A program made the translations under genes and the position numbers. A stretch of DNA of 64,000 bases from Gracilimonas sp046602855 (GTDB taxonomy: Bacteria; Bacteroidota; Rhodothermia; Balneolales; Balneolaceae). This document shows, piece after piece, positions 35,783 to 46,923 of this stretch (positions are counted from its first letter, which is position 1; each line of letters starts with the position of its first letter). The notes under the pieces were generated by a model. It did not search any database, had not been told where the DNA came from, and saw nothing but the letters and a program-made list of their open reading frames with translations. Location of the stretch: positions 1,116,001-1,180,000 of the forward strand of contig NZ_JBKINJ010000001.1 in the NCBI RefSeq assembly GCF_046602855.1, read 5' to 3'.

Positions 35783-36466
35783 TTGTCTACACTATATATT
35801 GTTGCCACACCTATTGGAAACCTGAGTGATTTCTCCCCTCGTGCCGTAGAGGTATTGAATGAAGTGGATTATATTGCGTGCGAGGATACACGAACCTCCG
35901 GTAATCTGCTTCGACATTTTGGAATCAATAAACCTACTTTTTCATTTCATCAACATAATGAACATAGAAAAGTTGGGCACCTGACCAATATTTTGGATGC
36001 AGGCCAAAATGTAGCTCTTATAAGTGATGCCGGTATGCCCGGAATATCTGACCCGGGGTTTCTTGCCGTGCGGCAAGCACAGAATTTGAACCATACCGTC
36101 ACCGTCATTCCCGGTCCGGATGCAGCTACAACGGCTCTTGTTGCTAGTGCTTTACCCTGCGACCGTTATGTATTTGAGGGATTCCTGCCACATAAAAAAG
36201 GGCGCCAAAAGCGATTGGGTCAACTTGCAGAGGATGAACGTACCATTATAATTTATGAGAGTCCTCATCGCCTTTTAAAGTTACTCGGTGAGATAGAAAA
36301 GCATTTTGAACCTGAAAGACTTGCGGCCGTAGCGCGGGAACTCACCAAAAAATTTGAAGAAGTGGTGCGCGGTACAATAAATGAACTTAAAACTGAGTTT
36401 GAGTCACGCGACAGTATTAAAGGTGAGATCGTGGTGATCGTTGCCGGAAAAGGATATTCAGAATGA
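35783..36466 (+). CDS. rsmI: 16S rRNA 2'-O-ribose C1402 methyltransferase RsmI
   Basis: A 227-residue tetrapyrrole-methylase-fold protein: LYIVATPIGNLSDFSPRA at the N-terminus, ACEDTRTSGNLLRHF, ALISDAGMPGISDPGF, and VIPGPDAATTALVASALP, all RsmI signatures. It methylates C1402 of 16S rRNA. The start is TTG at 35783, fixed by the family's opening. Its last codons overlap the lnt start (ATGA), indicating translational coupling. Confidence 0.96.
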   Translation: MSTLYIVATPIGNLSDFSPRAVEVLNEVDYIACEDTRTSGNLLRHFGINKPTFSFHQHNEHRKVGHLTNILDAGQNVALISDAGMPGISDPGFLAVRQAQNLNHTVTVIPGPDAATTALVASALPCDRYVFEGFLPHKKGRQKRLGQLAEDERTIIIYESPHRLLKLLGEIEKHFEPERLAAVARELTKKFEEVVRGTINELKTEFESRDSIKGEIVVIVAGKGYSE

Positions 36467-38013
36467 AGCATTGGTTTGATAACAACTGGGTAGTTTCGAT
36501 AAGCGCCGGGGTTTTACTGGGGCTGAGTTTTCCGCCGGTTAATTTATCTTTTCTTAGTATACCCGCCTTTATATTGCTGTTCCATCTGGTTCAAAAAACA
36601 GATTCTTATAAACAACTGGCGTACTACAGTTATGCCGGGTTTGTAGTTTGGAATCTGATAGGAACCTACTGGCTGATGATGGCGAGTCTCCCTGCCGGTA
36701 TAGCCGCTATTCTTGCCAACAGCGTACTTATGACCATCCCATTGTGCCTGGCAAAGTATTTTTCAGCCAAAAGCAGCTCGCCTGTTCTTATCGCACTGTT
36801 ACAAACTTCTGCATGGGTTGGGTATGAGTTTTTACACCATAACTGGGACCTATCGTGGACCTGGCTGGCCATCGGTAATGCCTGGTCTAACTGGATAGGG
36901 ATCATTCAATACATATCTGCTACCGGATTCCTGGGTATCTCGCTTTGGGTAGTGCTTACTTCAGCCCTAACCTATCAGTTTATCTTGAACAAAGAGAACA
37001 GACTTCTCTATACAACACTTACCGTTTTTATCATTTTTCCTTTGTGGTCATTCACCTTATTCGTTACTAATGAGATTGAAACAGATCCTAAAGACGAAAT
37101 TGAGGTTGCCATCATTCAACCCAATCACGATTCCTATGAGGATTTTGCCGGTATGAGTGGATTGGATGAAGTCATGGATAGCTTGATGAGCCTGACAGAT
37201 AGAACGATCAACCCTAAAACGGAACTCGTGATCTGGCCGGAAAATGCCATTGATGGTGCTATATTCTCCAAATCCAGAACAGCATCCAGAATAGCTGATT
37301 CTGCCAGATCATGGAACACAAACTTTATTGTAGGCACCGGACTGTTCAAAACTTACGATACCGATACCGACAAGCTTTATAGAGGCATTATCCAAAGTTC
37401 CGGACACCCATACAATTATTTCAATGCCACCCTTTTTGTGAAAGCAGACGGAAGCATTTCAGATTATGAAAAAGCAAACCTGGTCCCTATTGTAGAACGA
37501 ATCCCATTTGTAGAAATACTTGCCACAATTGATGTATTTGACTTCGTTGATTGGGGCAGTATTGCAGGTTTTGGAAGGGGCAGAACTCCTGATATGATCG
37601 AAACCACAGCATTTACATCACCCGGATTGATCTGTTATGACTCCGTATACCCCTCCTGGATCCGGGAATTTGTCAGAAATGAAGCCACTTTTATAACTAT
37701 TATCACCAACGACGGCTGGTGGGGCAACACCTCAGGTCACCTTCAACATTTTGCCTATGCCCGACTCAGAGCCATTGAGTTCGATCGATGGATCGCCAGG
37801 AGTGCCAATAATGGTATTTCCGGAATCATAGCACCAAACGGTAAAGTCATCAGTCAAACAGATTATTGGGTTCGAACCGGCTTTGTCTCACAAGTGTATA
37901 ACCGATACACTGAAACCCTTTACACCCGCTTTGGAAACTGGCTTCCTGTAACCTGCCTGATTTTTACCGGTGGGTTTTGGGGTTTCTTTTATTTCAGAAA
38001 AGAAAATTCCTGA
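36463..38013 (+). CDS. lnt: apolipoprotein N-acyltransferase
   Basis: A 516-residue inner-membrane protein: six or so N-terminal helices, a nitrilase-like periplasmic domain and a final C-terminal helix. The catalytic triad appears as Glu in LVIWPENAI, Lys in EKANLVPIVER and Cys in PGLICYDSVYP. It adds the third acyl chain to lipoproteins, of which this window encodes several. It overlaps rsmI by 4 bp. Its stop and the stop of sprA on the other strand are one base apart, leaving no room for a separate terminator. Confidence 0.94.
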   Translation: MKHWFDNNWVVSISAGVLLGLSFPPVNLSFLSIPAFILLFHLVQKTDSYKQLAYYSYAGFVVWNLIGTYWLMMASLPAGIAAILANSVLMTIPLCLAKYFSAKSSSPVLIALLQTSAWVGYEFLHHNWDLSWTWLAIGNAWSNWIGIIQYISATGFLGISLWVVLTSALTYQFILNKENRLLYTTLTVFIIFPLWSFTLFVTNEIETDPKDEIEVAIIQPNHDSYEDFAGMSGLDEVMDSLMSLTDRTINPKTELVIWPENAIDGAIFSKSRTASRIADSARSWNTNFIVGTGLFKTYDTDTDKLYRGIIQSSGHPYNYFNATLFVKADGSISDYEKANLVPIVERIPFVEILATIDVFDFVDWGSIAGFGRGRTPDMIETTAFTSPGLICYDSVYPSWIREFVRNEATFITIITNDGWWGNTSGHLQHFAYARLRAIEFDRWIARSANNGISGIIAPNGKVISQTDYWVRTGFVSQVYNRYTETLYTRFGNWLPVTCLIFTGGFWGFFYFRKENS

Positions 38014-38014
38014 T

Positions 38015-41000
38015 CTATCGTGACTGAATAGCGATCCTAAAATTAAATCTAATATCATGATTGGTTCTTGGCGGAAAAGCTGAGGACTTTGGAGCCACCT
38101 TAGTATAAGTATATTCAAAATTTGATGTGACAGTTTGAGAAAAGCGGTATCCCAGTACAATGGATCCGTTAATCCTGCGCTGTCCTGTGACGAACGGGGC
38201 CGTAAAATCATATAATCCTACATTTTTTACCGGATCAGGATCACTCAATGCCTGACCTATATCCTGATTCAGGTAATACTTCTGTTCCGTATCATCGGCG
38301 AAACCACCGTTAATGGTCACATCGATGTTATTCTTGATCCGAGGCAAAAATGGGAGCGTCACTCTTCTAAAGGTGTAGTTGATAGAACCGGTAAGTCCCT
38401 CTGAAAGTCGATCTGTTACTGTTTTACTTGATAATGCCAAACTGCTGGTCTTACTTCTGTCTAAGCTGATCTGCGTTCTAAGATTCGATTCCCAGGTTAC
38501 GTTAAGCTGTAAAAATGGAGAGAATCGCTGTTCGATGTTTATTGAATTCGGCTCATACAGATCTCTACTGTCGATCAGGCTAAAGGCTCCAAGCCCTTGT
38601 TCCGATTGCAATCCTGTAATACTGTTCAGGTTCCAGCCAAGACGATAACTGCCACTGTAACTGTGGGTTAAAGTTGCCCGCCTCATGTTATCACCGATGA
38701 AGGGGATTACATTCTCAACACCCGTCCATGTGAGTCTCCAGTTTGGTCTTGGAATTGGCGTATAACCTTTTTCACCAATGGAGCTAACACCACCTCCCAG
38801 ATAAGCCTTCCTGAAATCCTCTTCCAGGGTATTACGGTTCAAAACAATACGTCCATCTCCATTTCCACTTTCATCACTGATGGTATTAGTGCCATCAAGA
38901 TCCTCAAAAGCGGTTTGCAACTGTCTTTCAAAAAGATCTCTATATCCATTTCCAAAAGCCCAAACCGAAGAACTGATATTTCCGCTTGCTGATACAGTTG
39001 AATTTATATCACCGTCCTGATTCAGAGCAAGGTTATCTGTTCTTCTTTCATCCCATTTAGTATCCCAGGAAAGATCCAGGCTCAGGTTTGTGAGTATATT
39101 TAGGGTCGTCCCAAGCGTGATGTTATCAGAATAAGTGTTGTTTTTCGGTAACGTGATAGTTCGTCCCTGCGGACTTTGCCGTATTAATTGCGATCTAGGT
39201 ATTTCATCTTGTAAACCTATCCGATACGCAAATGGAGGGGAAAAATGATCAGAATCGGGATTTCTAAAAGCATAATACAATTGAGAATCGCCCCTATAGC
39301 CAGACTGACTTGAAGTTTTGTTATCATTATAACTGATATCAATACTACGCATACTGAATAGTGCCAGAATAAACTTGCGGCCAACGTAGGTAAAATCCTT
39401 AGCCAGATCGGGATCTTTTTCCTGGTCTTCCCGTTTTCGAAGCTGAGTATCTTCCCGGTTCTTCTCTACCATTTTTGTATAGAATGGCATTTTATCGAAT
39501 AACTCTTCAACTTCAAATATAAGAGAGTGATCAATACGAAAATTGTTTGCTATTCCTGCGCCAAGTTGTGAACCCCTGGGACTGTTTGTCCAGTTATATC
39601 CTCCGCTGTAGGAAGCAGTATAGCTCATCCAGTTCAAAGGATTTATATTATTCAACCTGGGTCGCCAACTCAGGGTATAACTTTCCTCATAATTCGATCT
39701 TCGCGCTGATAGAGAATCTGTAATGATCTTATTGAGAACCTCAAAAGTTGGCACTACACTATAGGAAAGACTATCAGCTTCCTTTCCTGTGGCGTTGATA
39801 TCTGTCCTTCCTGCCCTTGAAAGGTCGTATCCGGTACTGCTTCTGAATGAGATAGGGATACTCCGTGTCAGGTTATAATTAAACCCAAATGAGGACCTTT
39901 GATTAAAAGTATGACTCTGTTGAAGTGGCTGAATATCTTCCGGACCGTTCAGGCTCGTCAGGTTTCTCCGTCTCCTTTCAGAATAAGATCGGTTAAGGTT
40001 AGCTGAAGCATTAAGAGATGAAGGCATATAACCCAATCTGAGGCCTGATAAAACATTTATCAGCGGAACCTCCTCTGTAAATTCAAACGGCCTGATCAAT
40101 CCAACGTTGTTGAATGATAGATTGTACTGAACCGACGACGTAAAATTCCAATCATTCTGAAATAATGTTTCCGGATTTTTCGAACTGCCTTCATTATAAA
40201 CATAACTCAGCTTCGTTCGGTCGATGGTATACTGAGCCAATTTCCCTTTGGAGTTTTGTTTAGAGATATTGGCAACATTAACCGAAAAGTTATTACGTAC
40301 GGTCTCAATTTCCTCAATACGCTGATCTATGACTTCCTCTTTCTCTGTATCAGAGAGCTGTGAGTTATTGATTGTTGCATTCTTGAAATCCTCAAGCCTG
40401 ATATCCCCCTGATTTGGAAGGAATTTAGGAGTTGATATATTTCTTCGGGTCGAAACAGTAACGGGAAAGTTCCAACCATAGCGGTCGGGAACAAGTTTAT
40501 GTAAATTTACTGTTGAGTTGAGTTCATAGCCGATATCATCCGAAATACTTCTTTGGCCTAAACGAGATTCGAGCCCTCCAAACCCGTTTGTGGTTCTAGA
40601 GAAATTGGTATTAACAGTTGCGAAATCCGCGAGTTTAAAACTGGCTTTGGCATTTGCCTTCCATCCCTTTTCATTATCAAAGCCCGATACCCTTAATTCA
40701 TTTAACCAGAACTCTGCCGTCAGGTCAGGTACACCCTCAGAGTTCACATCGGTTGGGTCAAAAGGATTTCTGATACCCATAGCCAGTTCAGAGATCCTTC
40801 CTAAAGACGGATTACCCTTGATGGCTATAATGGCTCCGGGTACAGCTTCATCCTCCTCAGTTGAAAGTGGCAATTCAAATTTTTGATTTAAGTCTCCCGT
40901 ACCCTGCTGATCCCTTAATTGCTTCAACTCATTGAACGCTGACAGTATTACATTCATACTGTTCTCTTGATATTTCCAGACTTCTTCCGCATCTCCTTCA

Positions 41001-44000
41001 AGACTGCCGGCTGCATCGGGACTGTAAGTAGAAAATGGGAAGTTAGGATCTGATGGTGTAACAGGCTGCCTGTATTCATAGTAGTTGGCGTTCAAGTCAG
41101 TTCCCATCCTGATCACCAGTTCGGCATTATTTCGTTCCTCCCGTCCGTCTCCGTAGCCCTCACCATGAACAAACATGCGCATGTTTGAATAATTAAGTAG
41201 ATTCAAACCACCGGGATACACCTTTTTTACCATCTGAAGCTCACCAGCTTCAAGGTTCTCAACTCCAAGTATCAGAGACTGCTCATTCTCAAGCGTTTGA
41301 ACCTGAACACCTCGGTTTAAGGCGCGGATAGCCCCATCCGGCTGCCGATAAGGTATTGGTGTTCTATTGGCATTTTCCTCAATATTAATGGTAGCGATGC
41401 TTAAATCTGCAGAAGCATTTTGAGTTTCCTCAATATTATCAACCTTCCTCCATTGGCTTCCAATAAATTCGAAGCTGGCAAATCTAAGTGTAAATGGTTT
41501 TTCGTAGCCTGACATCCACATTCTAATGTGGCTTATATTTTGGAAACCATCAATATCCCCAACCTTGCGTGTAAATTCTGAAAGTGGTAATCGCACCAGG
41601 TGCCAGCGGTCCTGCTGCCTGTCGCCAGGTACCTTATCCACGATATAAGTTCCCGGACTTCCGATCTGCAAAGAGCTGAAATCGGCCGGATTAAAATCGA
41701 TCTCGTACTGATAGTAATTATTATTGGTCTCAATATTTGCACGGCTTACCAATCCTTCGGAATCAGGTCTTGGAGTTATAGCCCGGGAATCACCTCCGGC
41801 TGTGGGTGTGTTGCCTTCGTGATATCCCAACAACCGGTGAAAACGCTCATGAAGCGGTAAATTCTGCACCCTTGATTCCCCGTAAAATACGTAGTCATCG
41901 TTGGAAGGGTCAGCCAATATAGACTGATATTTATCACTGCTGACCCCATAGGCAACACGCATCGAGTCGATAAATGTTGAAAATAAGGCCGTTTCTACTT
42001 TTTGGGCATCAAAGCCATTAGCACTTGGAACTCCGTCAAAACCGACATCTTCCAGAGATCTGTTTTCGTTGGAGAACTGTCCCTGAGGCGCAGTAGGATT
42101 TGCAGGAACATAAGACCGTGCATTCTCACCAAAGCTGTCAAGTTCAAGGTTTGCCGGGTTATTGGCCAGACCATCCTCAGAGTTAAGATCAAAATTGGGA
42201 ACTACATCTTCTGATATAGTACCAACATCAATGTAGATTTTACCGTCATAACTTTGGAGATCGCCGGATGAAGGGGACTGACCGTCAGGCAAAATAGGCT
42301 GTACCCAAAATTCGATAAATTCCACATTATTTTGCGTGAGATCTTCCTGTCCCGATGGTACAGCTGCTGTCATACCACCCCACTGATTCTCAGGTGCATT
42401 TTCAAGATTCTCTTTCAGATTTAAATTATAATTATAAGGACCACGAACAGACGGGTCGTAGTATAAATCCAGTGTATTAATCACCTCATCCTGAGCCAGA
42501 TTCGTTTCACGGCCCGGAAACACGTTTTCAGTCAATACCACTTCTGATTCAGGCGTAACTTCAACACCACCTAAGATACTGCTGATATTTCTTGGGATGC
42601 TATACCAGGCAAACTGACTCCGCAGATCTGACCTTTCAATTTTTGATTTCAGTGTATTCAATGGTGTTACAAATGGATCCGTGAAATATGATTGATCAGG
42701 AGCATAGCCGGGAATAGCAGCCGGTGCTGCGGCAAGATTCCATCTAGTCGGACTCATAAAAGAAATAGTAAGTTCAGAATCCTCGAAATCGTCGATAAAA
42801 ACGAGACCATTCTCCTCATCACTGAATAAATTACCCTTATCAATGGCATCCCTGACCGCATTTGTCTGTGAAACTCCGGGCCGGAGCTGAGCCACTTCAC
42901 CGCTTACTTCAATGTTGGATGGTTCTTTTGTTTGCAATAATGGAACTCTGTCGATGGCCTTCGTGAGCCATGGTGTGTCAAAAGAAGCCTGAGCATCCAT
43001 TCCGAGAATAGTGTTATTAATAGTTTCATTACCTATCCTGATCTTATCGGAAAGTGGCTGTTCTTTTAGTTTGAAGTAGGTACTTCCAATTTTGATATCA
43101 TCCGTAAACTCATATTCAGCCCGTAAACCTGTAAAGTTTTTCTGCCCGATCACGTTCAGCTGATTATTTTCATACTCAATCCTGATATCCTGACCCGATG
43201 CCAGATAGCGATCATTCAGGATCGTGATATTTCCAAACGAATAGTCTACCTCGTAATCCACGCCTTCTATTAACTCCGTACCACTGGCAAAGACTTTGAC
43301 CGAGCCCTCAACCAAACTTATTCCCAATGAGAAATTTCCAGACACACCGCCACTTGAAACCCCATCAATCCGATAAAAATTATTCTTATTCGATTGGTCA
43401 GCAGTATTCTGCCTTTCATTATATAATTCGATATAAGTTACTGACTCGATCAGTGAATCCGATGCGCCTGTTTCTTCCAATAATGATCTTATACGGTCTC
43501 CAAACGGCTCTAAATAAGGAAACAATATATTTCCATTTCTTGGGTTCAAAACTATACCTGAAAAGTCAATTAGGTTGTCTGGATTTACAGAACCCTGTGT
43601 ATCTGTACGGTCAAGCCCAAGATCCTGAAGCAGTGTTTGATTCCGGCCCGGCAGATTAGTTTCGTCCACATTACCGGTTGTATAATTGATCTCAACATCT
43701 AAGCCATCTTGCGTTACGTTTGATACCCCCAAGGAATATATATTTCGCATGGTAAGTGGCCACGCTTTCAGGTCAGGTGTAGGGTTGCTGGGTCTAATCA
43801 ATTTAAGGTAGGTCAAACCTGTTGATTGCGGATTTACATCTCCAACCACAACATTTTCGATACTTTCATCAGGCACACCCTCCCTCACATACGAAACAGC
43901 GAGATAAGAACCTGAATTCAGGTTACGATTCAGGCTGATGTAACCAAGCGTTTTGTTAACTGTGTAATCACTTCCTTCCTGAAGAGGCCGAAAATATCCG

Positions 44001-45265
44001 TTATAAAAATCATTTCCATTAACGTTGAATGATTCTGCTGATGCGCTGTTATTCCCTCGGTTTGCTTCTAGCAATGCATCATCAATACTGTCATTTGATG
44101 GATTTGGCAAACTATAGGTACCATCAGGATTCTCAACAACACCAAGATCAACAAAGGCAGCTGCTCTTACCGCTTCCGGGTCGGTAGTATTAACCTGAGG
44201 TTCAGAAATCCAAACTCTCATATCTGAGATCTGGTAAGCCTGACCAAGTTGTTGCGGATCAGCCACGTTATTTTCAAATTCCTGACGATTATAGAAATCA
44301 ATGAAGAAGTGCCGATTATTCTGATATTGTGCCGGACGCAGTGAAAACTGTGTTTCCTGCGCCCCACCTGAGATGGTTTGAGTCTGACTTTCGCCTTTTT
44401 GCTGTGAGATCACAGATGTCATTTTCAATGATCCGATCTCAGCCACTGATTTTATACCAAACAGAGACGCCCCACCCCTGATAAGTGAGTTGCCTGTCTC
44501 CATCGACACGTTACCCAATTCAATGGATTTTATGATCTCATCCTCATAACCCTCATAAATGATGTTCAGCCTGTTCTGGAAATCAAAGGCACGTTCTGTA
44601 TCCCAGTCTGTTGCAATAGTCAGTTTATCACCAACAGTACCCTGTATATTCAACTGTAAATTTTGATTGAAGGTCGGGTCAATTCTCCGCTGAAGATCCG
44701 GATCTATGGTAGGGTCGTCGATATTTTGAACCGATACACCTATATTCATATTAGCCGTTCCGTTTACAGTCAGATTTACTTCCGGTTTTCCAAATATAGA
44801 ACTGAATACAGATTCTTCCCCGCCCGGAATCTGAAGGCTGAAATCAAGTAACCCTCTTTCATCTCCCGTAAACCGTTTCCCTTCCTCGATCAGCTGAAAC
44901 CTTATCTCTCTTTTTTGTTGCTCTCTTTTAAATCTTACGTATTCAGTGAAAGATAAAGTGGCCGGTGGCGAGACGTTTTGACCACCAATGCGGCGAAAGA
45001 TCTTGTAGGTTGAGGTAGAATCCCAGCGGACGTCAAAGTTCTCTTTCTGACTTTGGATATAATATAATTTTGGTAATGGTACTGCCGTTGGATATCTGCC
45101 GGGAGACCTGAAGATCAGACTAGTGCTTTTGTCCGCGGAATCTGTGACAGTCGTATCCATAGCCATATCGGAACGTTCCTGTGCGTAAGACGAACTGATA
45201 AAAAGCAACCCACTCATAAGACAAACGAATGGCAAATAGTAAACTAACTTTAAAAAAGAATACAC
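38015..45265 (-). CDS. sprA: cell surface protein SprA (type IX secretion translocon)
   Basis: A 2416-residue protein, normal for SprA (about 2300-2500). It starts with GTG and a signal peptide (to about SSSYAQ), followed by N-terminal plug-like repeats and a very long series of beta strands ending in NHDIRFNFRIAIQSR, an outer-membrane strand end. SprA is the giant outer-membrane pore of the Bacteroidetes type IX secretion system, also needed for gliding in some species. No other T9SS gene is nearby. A signature segment is NLQLNIQGTVGDKLTIATDW with repeated barrel strands of alternating aromatic residues. It marks the end of the core region. Confidence 0.95.
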   Translation of the reverse strand: MYSFLKLVYYLPFVCLMSGLLFISSSYAQERSDMAMDTTVTDSADKSTSLIFRSPGRYPTAVPLPKLYYIQSQKENFDVRWDSTSTYKIFRRIGGQNVSPPATLSFTEYVRFKREQQKREIRFQLIEEGKRFTGDERGLLDFSLQIPGGEESVFSSIFGKPEVNLTVNGTANMNIGVSVQNIDDPTIDPDLQRRIDPTFNQNLQLNIQGTVGDKLTIATDWDTERAFDFQNRLNIIYEGYEDEIIKSIELGNVSMETGNSLIRGGASLFGIKSVAEIGSLKMTSVISQQKGESQTQTISGGAQETQFSLRPAQYQNNRHFFIDFYNRQEFENNVADPQQLGQAYQISDMRVWISEPQVNTTDPEAVRAAAFVDLGVVENPDGTYSLPNPSNDSIDDALLEANRGNNSASAESFNVNGNDFYNGYFRPLQEGSDYTVNKTLGYISLNRNLNSGSYLAVSYVREGVPDESIENVVVGDVNPQSTGLTYLKLIRPSNPTPDLKAWPLTMRNIYSLGVSNVTQDGLDVEINYTTGNVDETNLPGRNQTLLQDLGLDRTDTQGSVNPDNLIDFSGIVLNPRNGNILFPYLEPFGDRIRSLLEETGASDSLIESVTYIELYNERQNTADQSNKNNFYRIDGVSSGGVSGNFSLGISLVEGSVKVFASGTELIEGVDYEVDYSFGNITILNDRYLASGQDIRIEYENNQLNVIGQKNFTGLRAEYEFTDDIKIGSTYFKLKEQPLSDKIRIGNETINNTILGMDAQASFDTPWLTKAIDRVPLLQTKEPSNIEVSGEVAQLRPGVSQTNAVRDAIDKGNLFSDEENGLVFIDDFEDSELTISFMSPTRWNLAAAPAAIPGYAPDQSYFTDPFVTPLNTLKSKIERSDLRSQFAWYSIPRNISSILGGVEVTPESEVVLTENVFPGRETNLAQDEVINTLDLYYDPSVRGPYNYNLNLKENLENAPENQWGGMTAAVPSGQEDLTQNNVEFIEFWVQPILPDGQSPSSGDLQSYDGKIYIDVGTISEDVVPNFDLNSEDGLANNPANLELDSFGENARSYVPANPTAPQGQFSNENRSLEDVGFDGVPSANGFDAQKVETALFSTFIDSMRVAYGVSSDKYQSILADPSNDDYVFYGESRVQNLPLHERFHRLLGYHEGNTPTAGGDSRAITPRPDSEGLVSRANIETNNNYYQYEIDFNPADFSSLQIGSPGTYIVDKVPGDRQQDRWHLVRLPLSEFTRKVGDIDGFQNISHIRMWMSGYEKPFTLRFASFEFIGSQWRKVDNIEETQNASADLSIATINIEENANRTPIPYRQPDGAIRALNRGVQVQTLENEQSLILGVENLEAGELQMVKKVYPGGLNLLNYSNMRMFVHGEGYGDGREERNNAELVIRMGTDLNANYYEYRQPVTPSDPNFPFSTYSPDAAGSLEGDAEEVWKYQENSMNVILSAFNELKQLRDQQGTGDLNQKFELPLSTEEDEAVPGAIIAIKGNPSLGRISELAMGIRNPFDPTDVNSEGVPDLTAEFWLNELRVSGFDNEKGWKANAKASFKLADFATVNTNFSRTTNGFGGLESRLGQRSISDDIGYELNSTVNLHKLVPDRYGWNFPVTVSTRRNISTPKFLPNQGDIRLEDFKNATINNSQLSDTEKEEVIDQRIEEIETVRNNFSVNVANISKQNSKGKLAQYTIDRTKLSYVYNEGSSKNPETLFQNDWNFTSSVQYNLSFNNVGLIRPFEFTEEVPLINVLSGLRLGYMPSSLNASANLNRSYSERRRRNLTSLNGPEDIQPLQQSHTFNQRSSFGFNYNLTRSIPISFRSSTGYDLSRAGRTDINATGKEADSLSYSVVPTFEVLNKIITDSLSARRSNYEESYTLSWRPRLNNINPLNWMSYTASYSGGYNWTNSPRGSQLGAGIANNFRIDHSLIFEVEELFDKMPFYTKMVEKNREDTQLRKREDQEKDPDLAKDFTYVGRKFILALFSMRSIDISYNDNKTSSQSGYRGDSQLYYAFRNPDSDHFSPPFAYRIGLQDEIPRSQLIRQSPQGRTITLPKNNTYSDNITLGTTLNILTNLSLDLSWDTKWDERRTDNLALNQDGDINSTVSASGNISSSVWAFGNGYRDLFERQLQTAFEDLDGTNTISDESGNGDGRIVLNRNTLEEDFRKAYLGGGVSSIGEKGYTPIPRPNWRLTWTGVENVIPFIGDNMRRATLTHSYSGSYRLGWNLNSITGLQSEQGLGAFSLIDSRDLYEPNSINIEQRFSPFLQLNVTWESNLRTQISLDRSKTSSLALSSKTVTDRLSEGLTGSINYTFRRVTLPFLPRIKNNIDVTINGGFADDTEQKYYLNQDIGQALSDPDPVKNVGLYDFTAPFVTGQRRINGSIVLGYRFSQTVTSNFEYTYTKVAPKSSAFPPRTNHDIRFNFRIAIQSR

Positions 45266-45864
45266 CGGATATTTACTGGCTCGGTTATTACTTATTTTCT
45301 GTAGCTTTATGCGATAGGCAGAAGTTGTTTTCTTTTTTAATTAGCGAGTGAATGGTTGCGAACGATAATACCATATATTTGAGTATCTTGAAAATGTTAT
45401 CATAAATGAATTTTTTGGCTCTCAATCAACACAGAGGCAATTTTTCTGCTAAAACCCCTAATGACCGAACGTAGTATTGTGGCATCAAAAATAAATAAAT
45501 TACAGATCGACCTGCTTAAAAGGCATGTCAACCCTTTTTTCTTCTGCTTCTTTACATTGATGTTTCTGTTGTTGATGCAATTTCTGATCCTTCACATCGA
45601 TAACTTGATAGGGACTTTAAGCAACATTTCTTGTCAGTCATTGGGTGAACTTTATACTCATTTATCATAATTTAGGTGAACATAGGGTGAACCACTTTTT
45701 GGTGCTTTTACCCCTATGATTATCGTCTGTTTACTCCTTAAATGAAATCCACCAATTCAGGTGGAAATTGATGTGGATGTAACTCATCAGGAAATAGTTC
45801 AAGATCAATCATGTTGAGCTCAATATCATACACTTTTTGTTGCAACTCAAGGACTTATTTTGTT
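45266..45864. other. intergenic boundary between core genome and island
   Basis: Holds the sprA upstream region and a junction to more A/T-rich DNA. A 69-codon frame at 45461-45670 (+) is hydrophobic but has no supporting feature. Three GGTGAAC copies lie at about 45643-45692. On the minus strand 45738-45854 reads as a convincing C-terminal protein tail (ELNMIDLELFPDELHPHQF) that has a stop upstream and only internal ATG/GTG starts; it is probably a gene remnant left by insertion or deletion. Confidence 0.5.
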
Positions 45865-46923
45865 CTACAAAACCTCTTCAAGTACTTTTACTCTATTTTC
45901 AAGTTCATTGATTGCTCCTTCAATCGTCTGAACAATGGGATAGGGAAATTCTGTATCATGTAATGACAAGAAACCCAATAAATTTGCATCACACTTATTG
46001 CATTTATTCGCAATACTGACTTTTGCTTCGTTTAGGCAGTTTGGACATTTATATTTCTGCTCACTACCAATCATTTTGTCAATTACCGTTATATCAACTT
46101 CAAAACTTAAGTCTGACCGTAGTACATTTAGAACAGATTTAAATTTTGAAATATCGCTTTTGCTGTATACTTCTTTATACATGAGCGCAAACTTCAATCC
46201 TCTCAATCTGATAGTCATATTATCAGACTGAAGTAGTTGAGTAATCTTATCTACATCATAATAATTGTTCTCCGATAAAGCATCTATGAACTTATTAAGC
46301 TTTGAAGGAGCAAGTTCATCTATTTTAGAAAAGAAAGTATCTTTATAGTATCTAAGCGGGATGGAAGACAAAAAATCTTTACAATCGTAAAGTCCCCTGC
46401 TTTCTAAAAATCCTTCCATGTAAATATTAATAAGCCTTTCATCAAGTAGATTATTCTCTTTAAGTTTCTGAAGTAAATTCTTTTTTATGTCTTCAGGCTT
46501 TTCAATTTTATCCCTTTTGTTAATGAGTTTTTTCAGTTCCTCAAACTCTTCAAACTCAATATCTAGTTCACTAGTATTATTGTCTTCCGAGTGTATCAAC
46601 TCTTCTTTCAACTTAACAGCAGTCCCATACATATTGTACATAAACATCGACTTTCCTGAACCTGAGACTTCATCTAAGTCCACATTCAAAGCAATGATTG
46701 CATTGGCTCCCATCTTCTTTGCTTTCTCTTTCATTTCCTGCATACCTGCAGTTTTCATTTTATTAATGTCTTTCTTATAACTCTTTGTCTCTCCCCCAAA
46801 AATATCTCTGAAGCCTGCAAAGGCATCTCTGAATAAATTGGCTCCCACAACAATGTGAGAATCAACCATTCCATAACTTTGTACAATGTCTTTTGAGTCG
46901 TAATTGACGGTTGTAAATAGCAT
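45865..46923 (-). CDS. YbjQ-domain protein with zinc ribbon
   Basis: A 352-residue protein started at ATG 46923 (a GTG lies 6 bp earlier). Residues 1-105 match the YbjQ/UPF0145 fold (SHIVVGANLFRDAFAGFRDI, then EKAKKMGANAIIALNVDLD). A helical middle follows (about 115-290). Near the C-terminus a zinc ribbon has CPNC and CNKC (with CLNE between), and a short coiled coil ends the chain. The function is unknown; the N-terminal domain forms pentamers in known members. It is the first gene of the island. Confidence 0.75.
   Translation of the reverse strand: MLFTTVNYDSKDIVQSYGMVDSHIVVGANLFRDAFAGFRDIFGGETKSYKKDINKMKTAGMQEMKEKAKKMGANAIIALNVDLDEVSGSGKSMFMYNMYGTAVKLKEELIHSEDNNTSELDIEFEEFEELKKLINKRDKIEKPEDIKKNLLQKLKENNLLDERLINIYMEGFLESRGLYDCKDFLSSIPLRYYKDTFFSKIDELAPSKLNKFIDALSENNYYDVDKITQLLQSDNMTIRLRGLKFALMYKEVYSKSDISKFKSVLNVLRSDLSFEVDITVIDKMIGSEQKYKCPNCLNEAKVSIANKCNKCDANLLGFLSLHDTEFPYPIVQTIEGAINELENRVKVLEEVL

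Noticed and set aside
45461..45670. 69-codon hydrophobic frame near the sprA upstream region
   Set aside because: Poly-Phe/Leu stretch arises easily from T-rich DNA; no other support.
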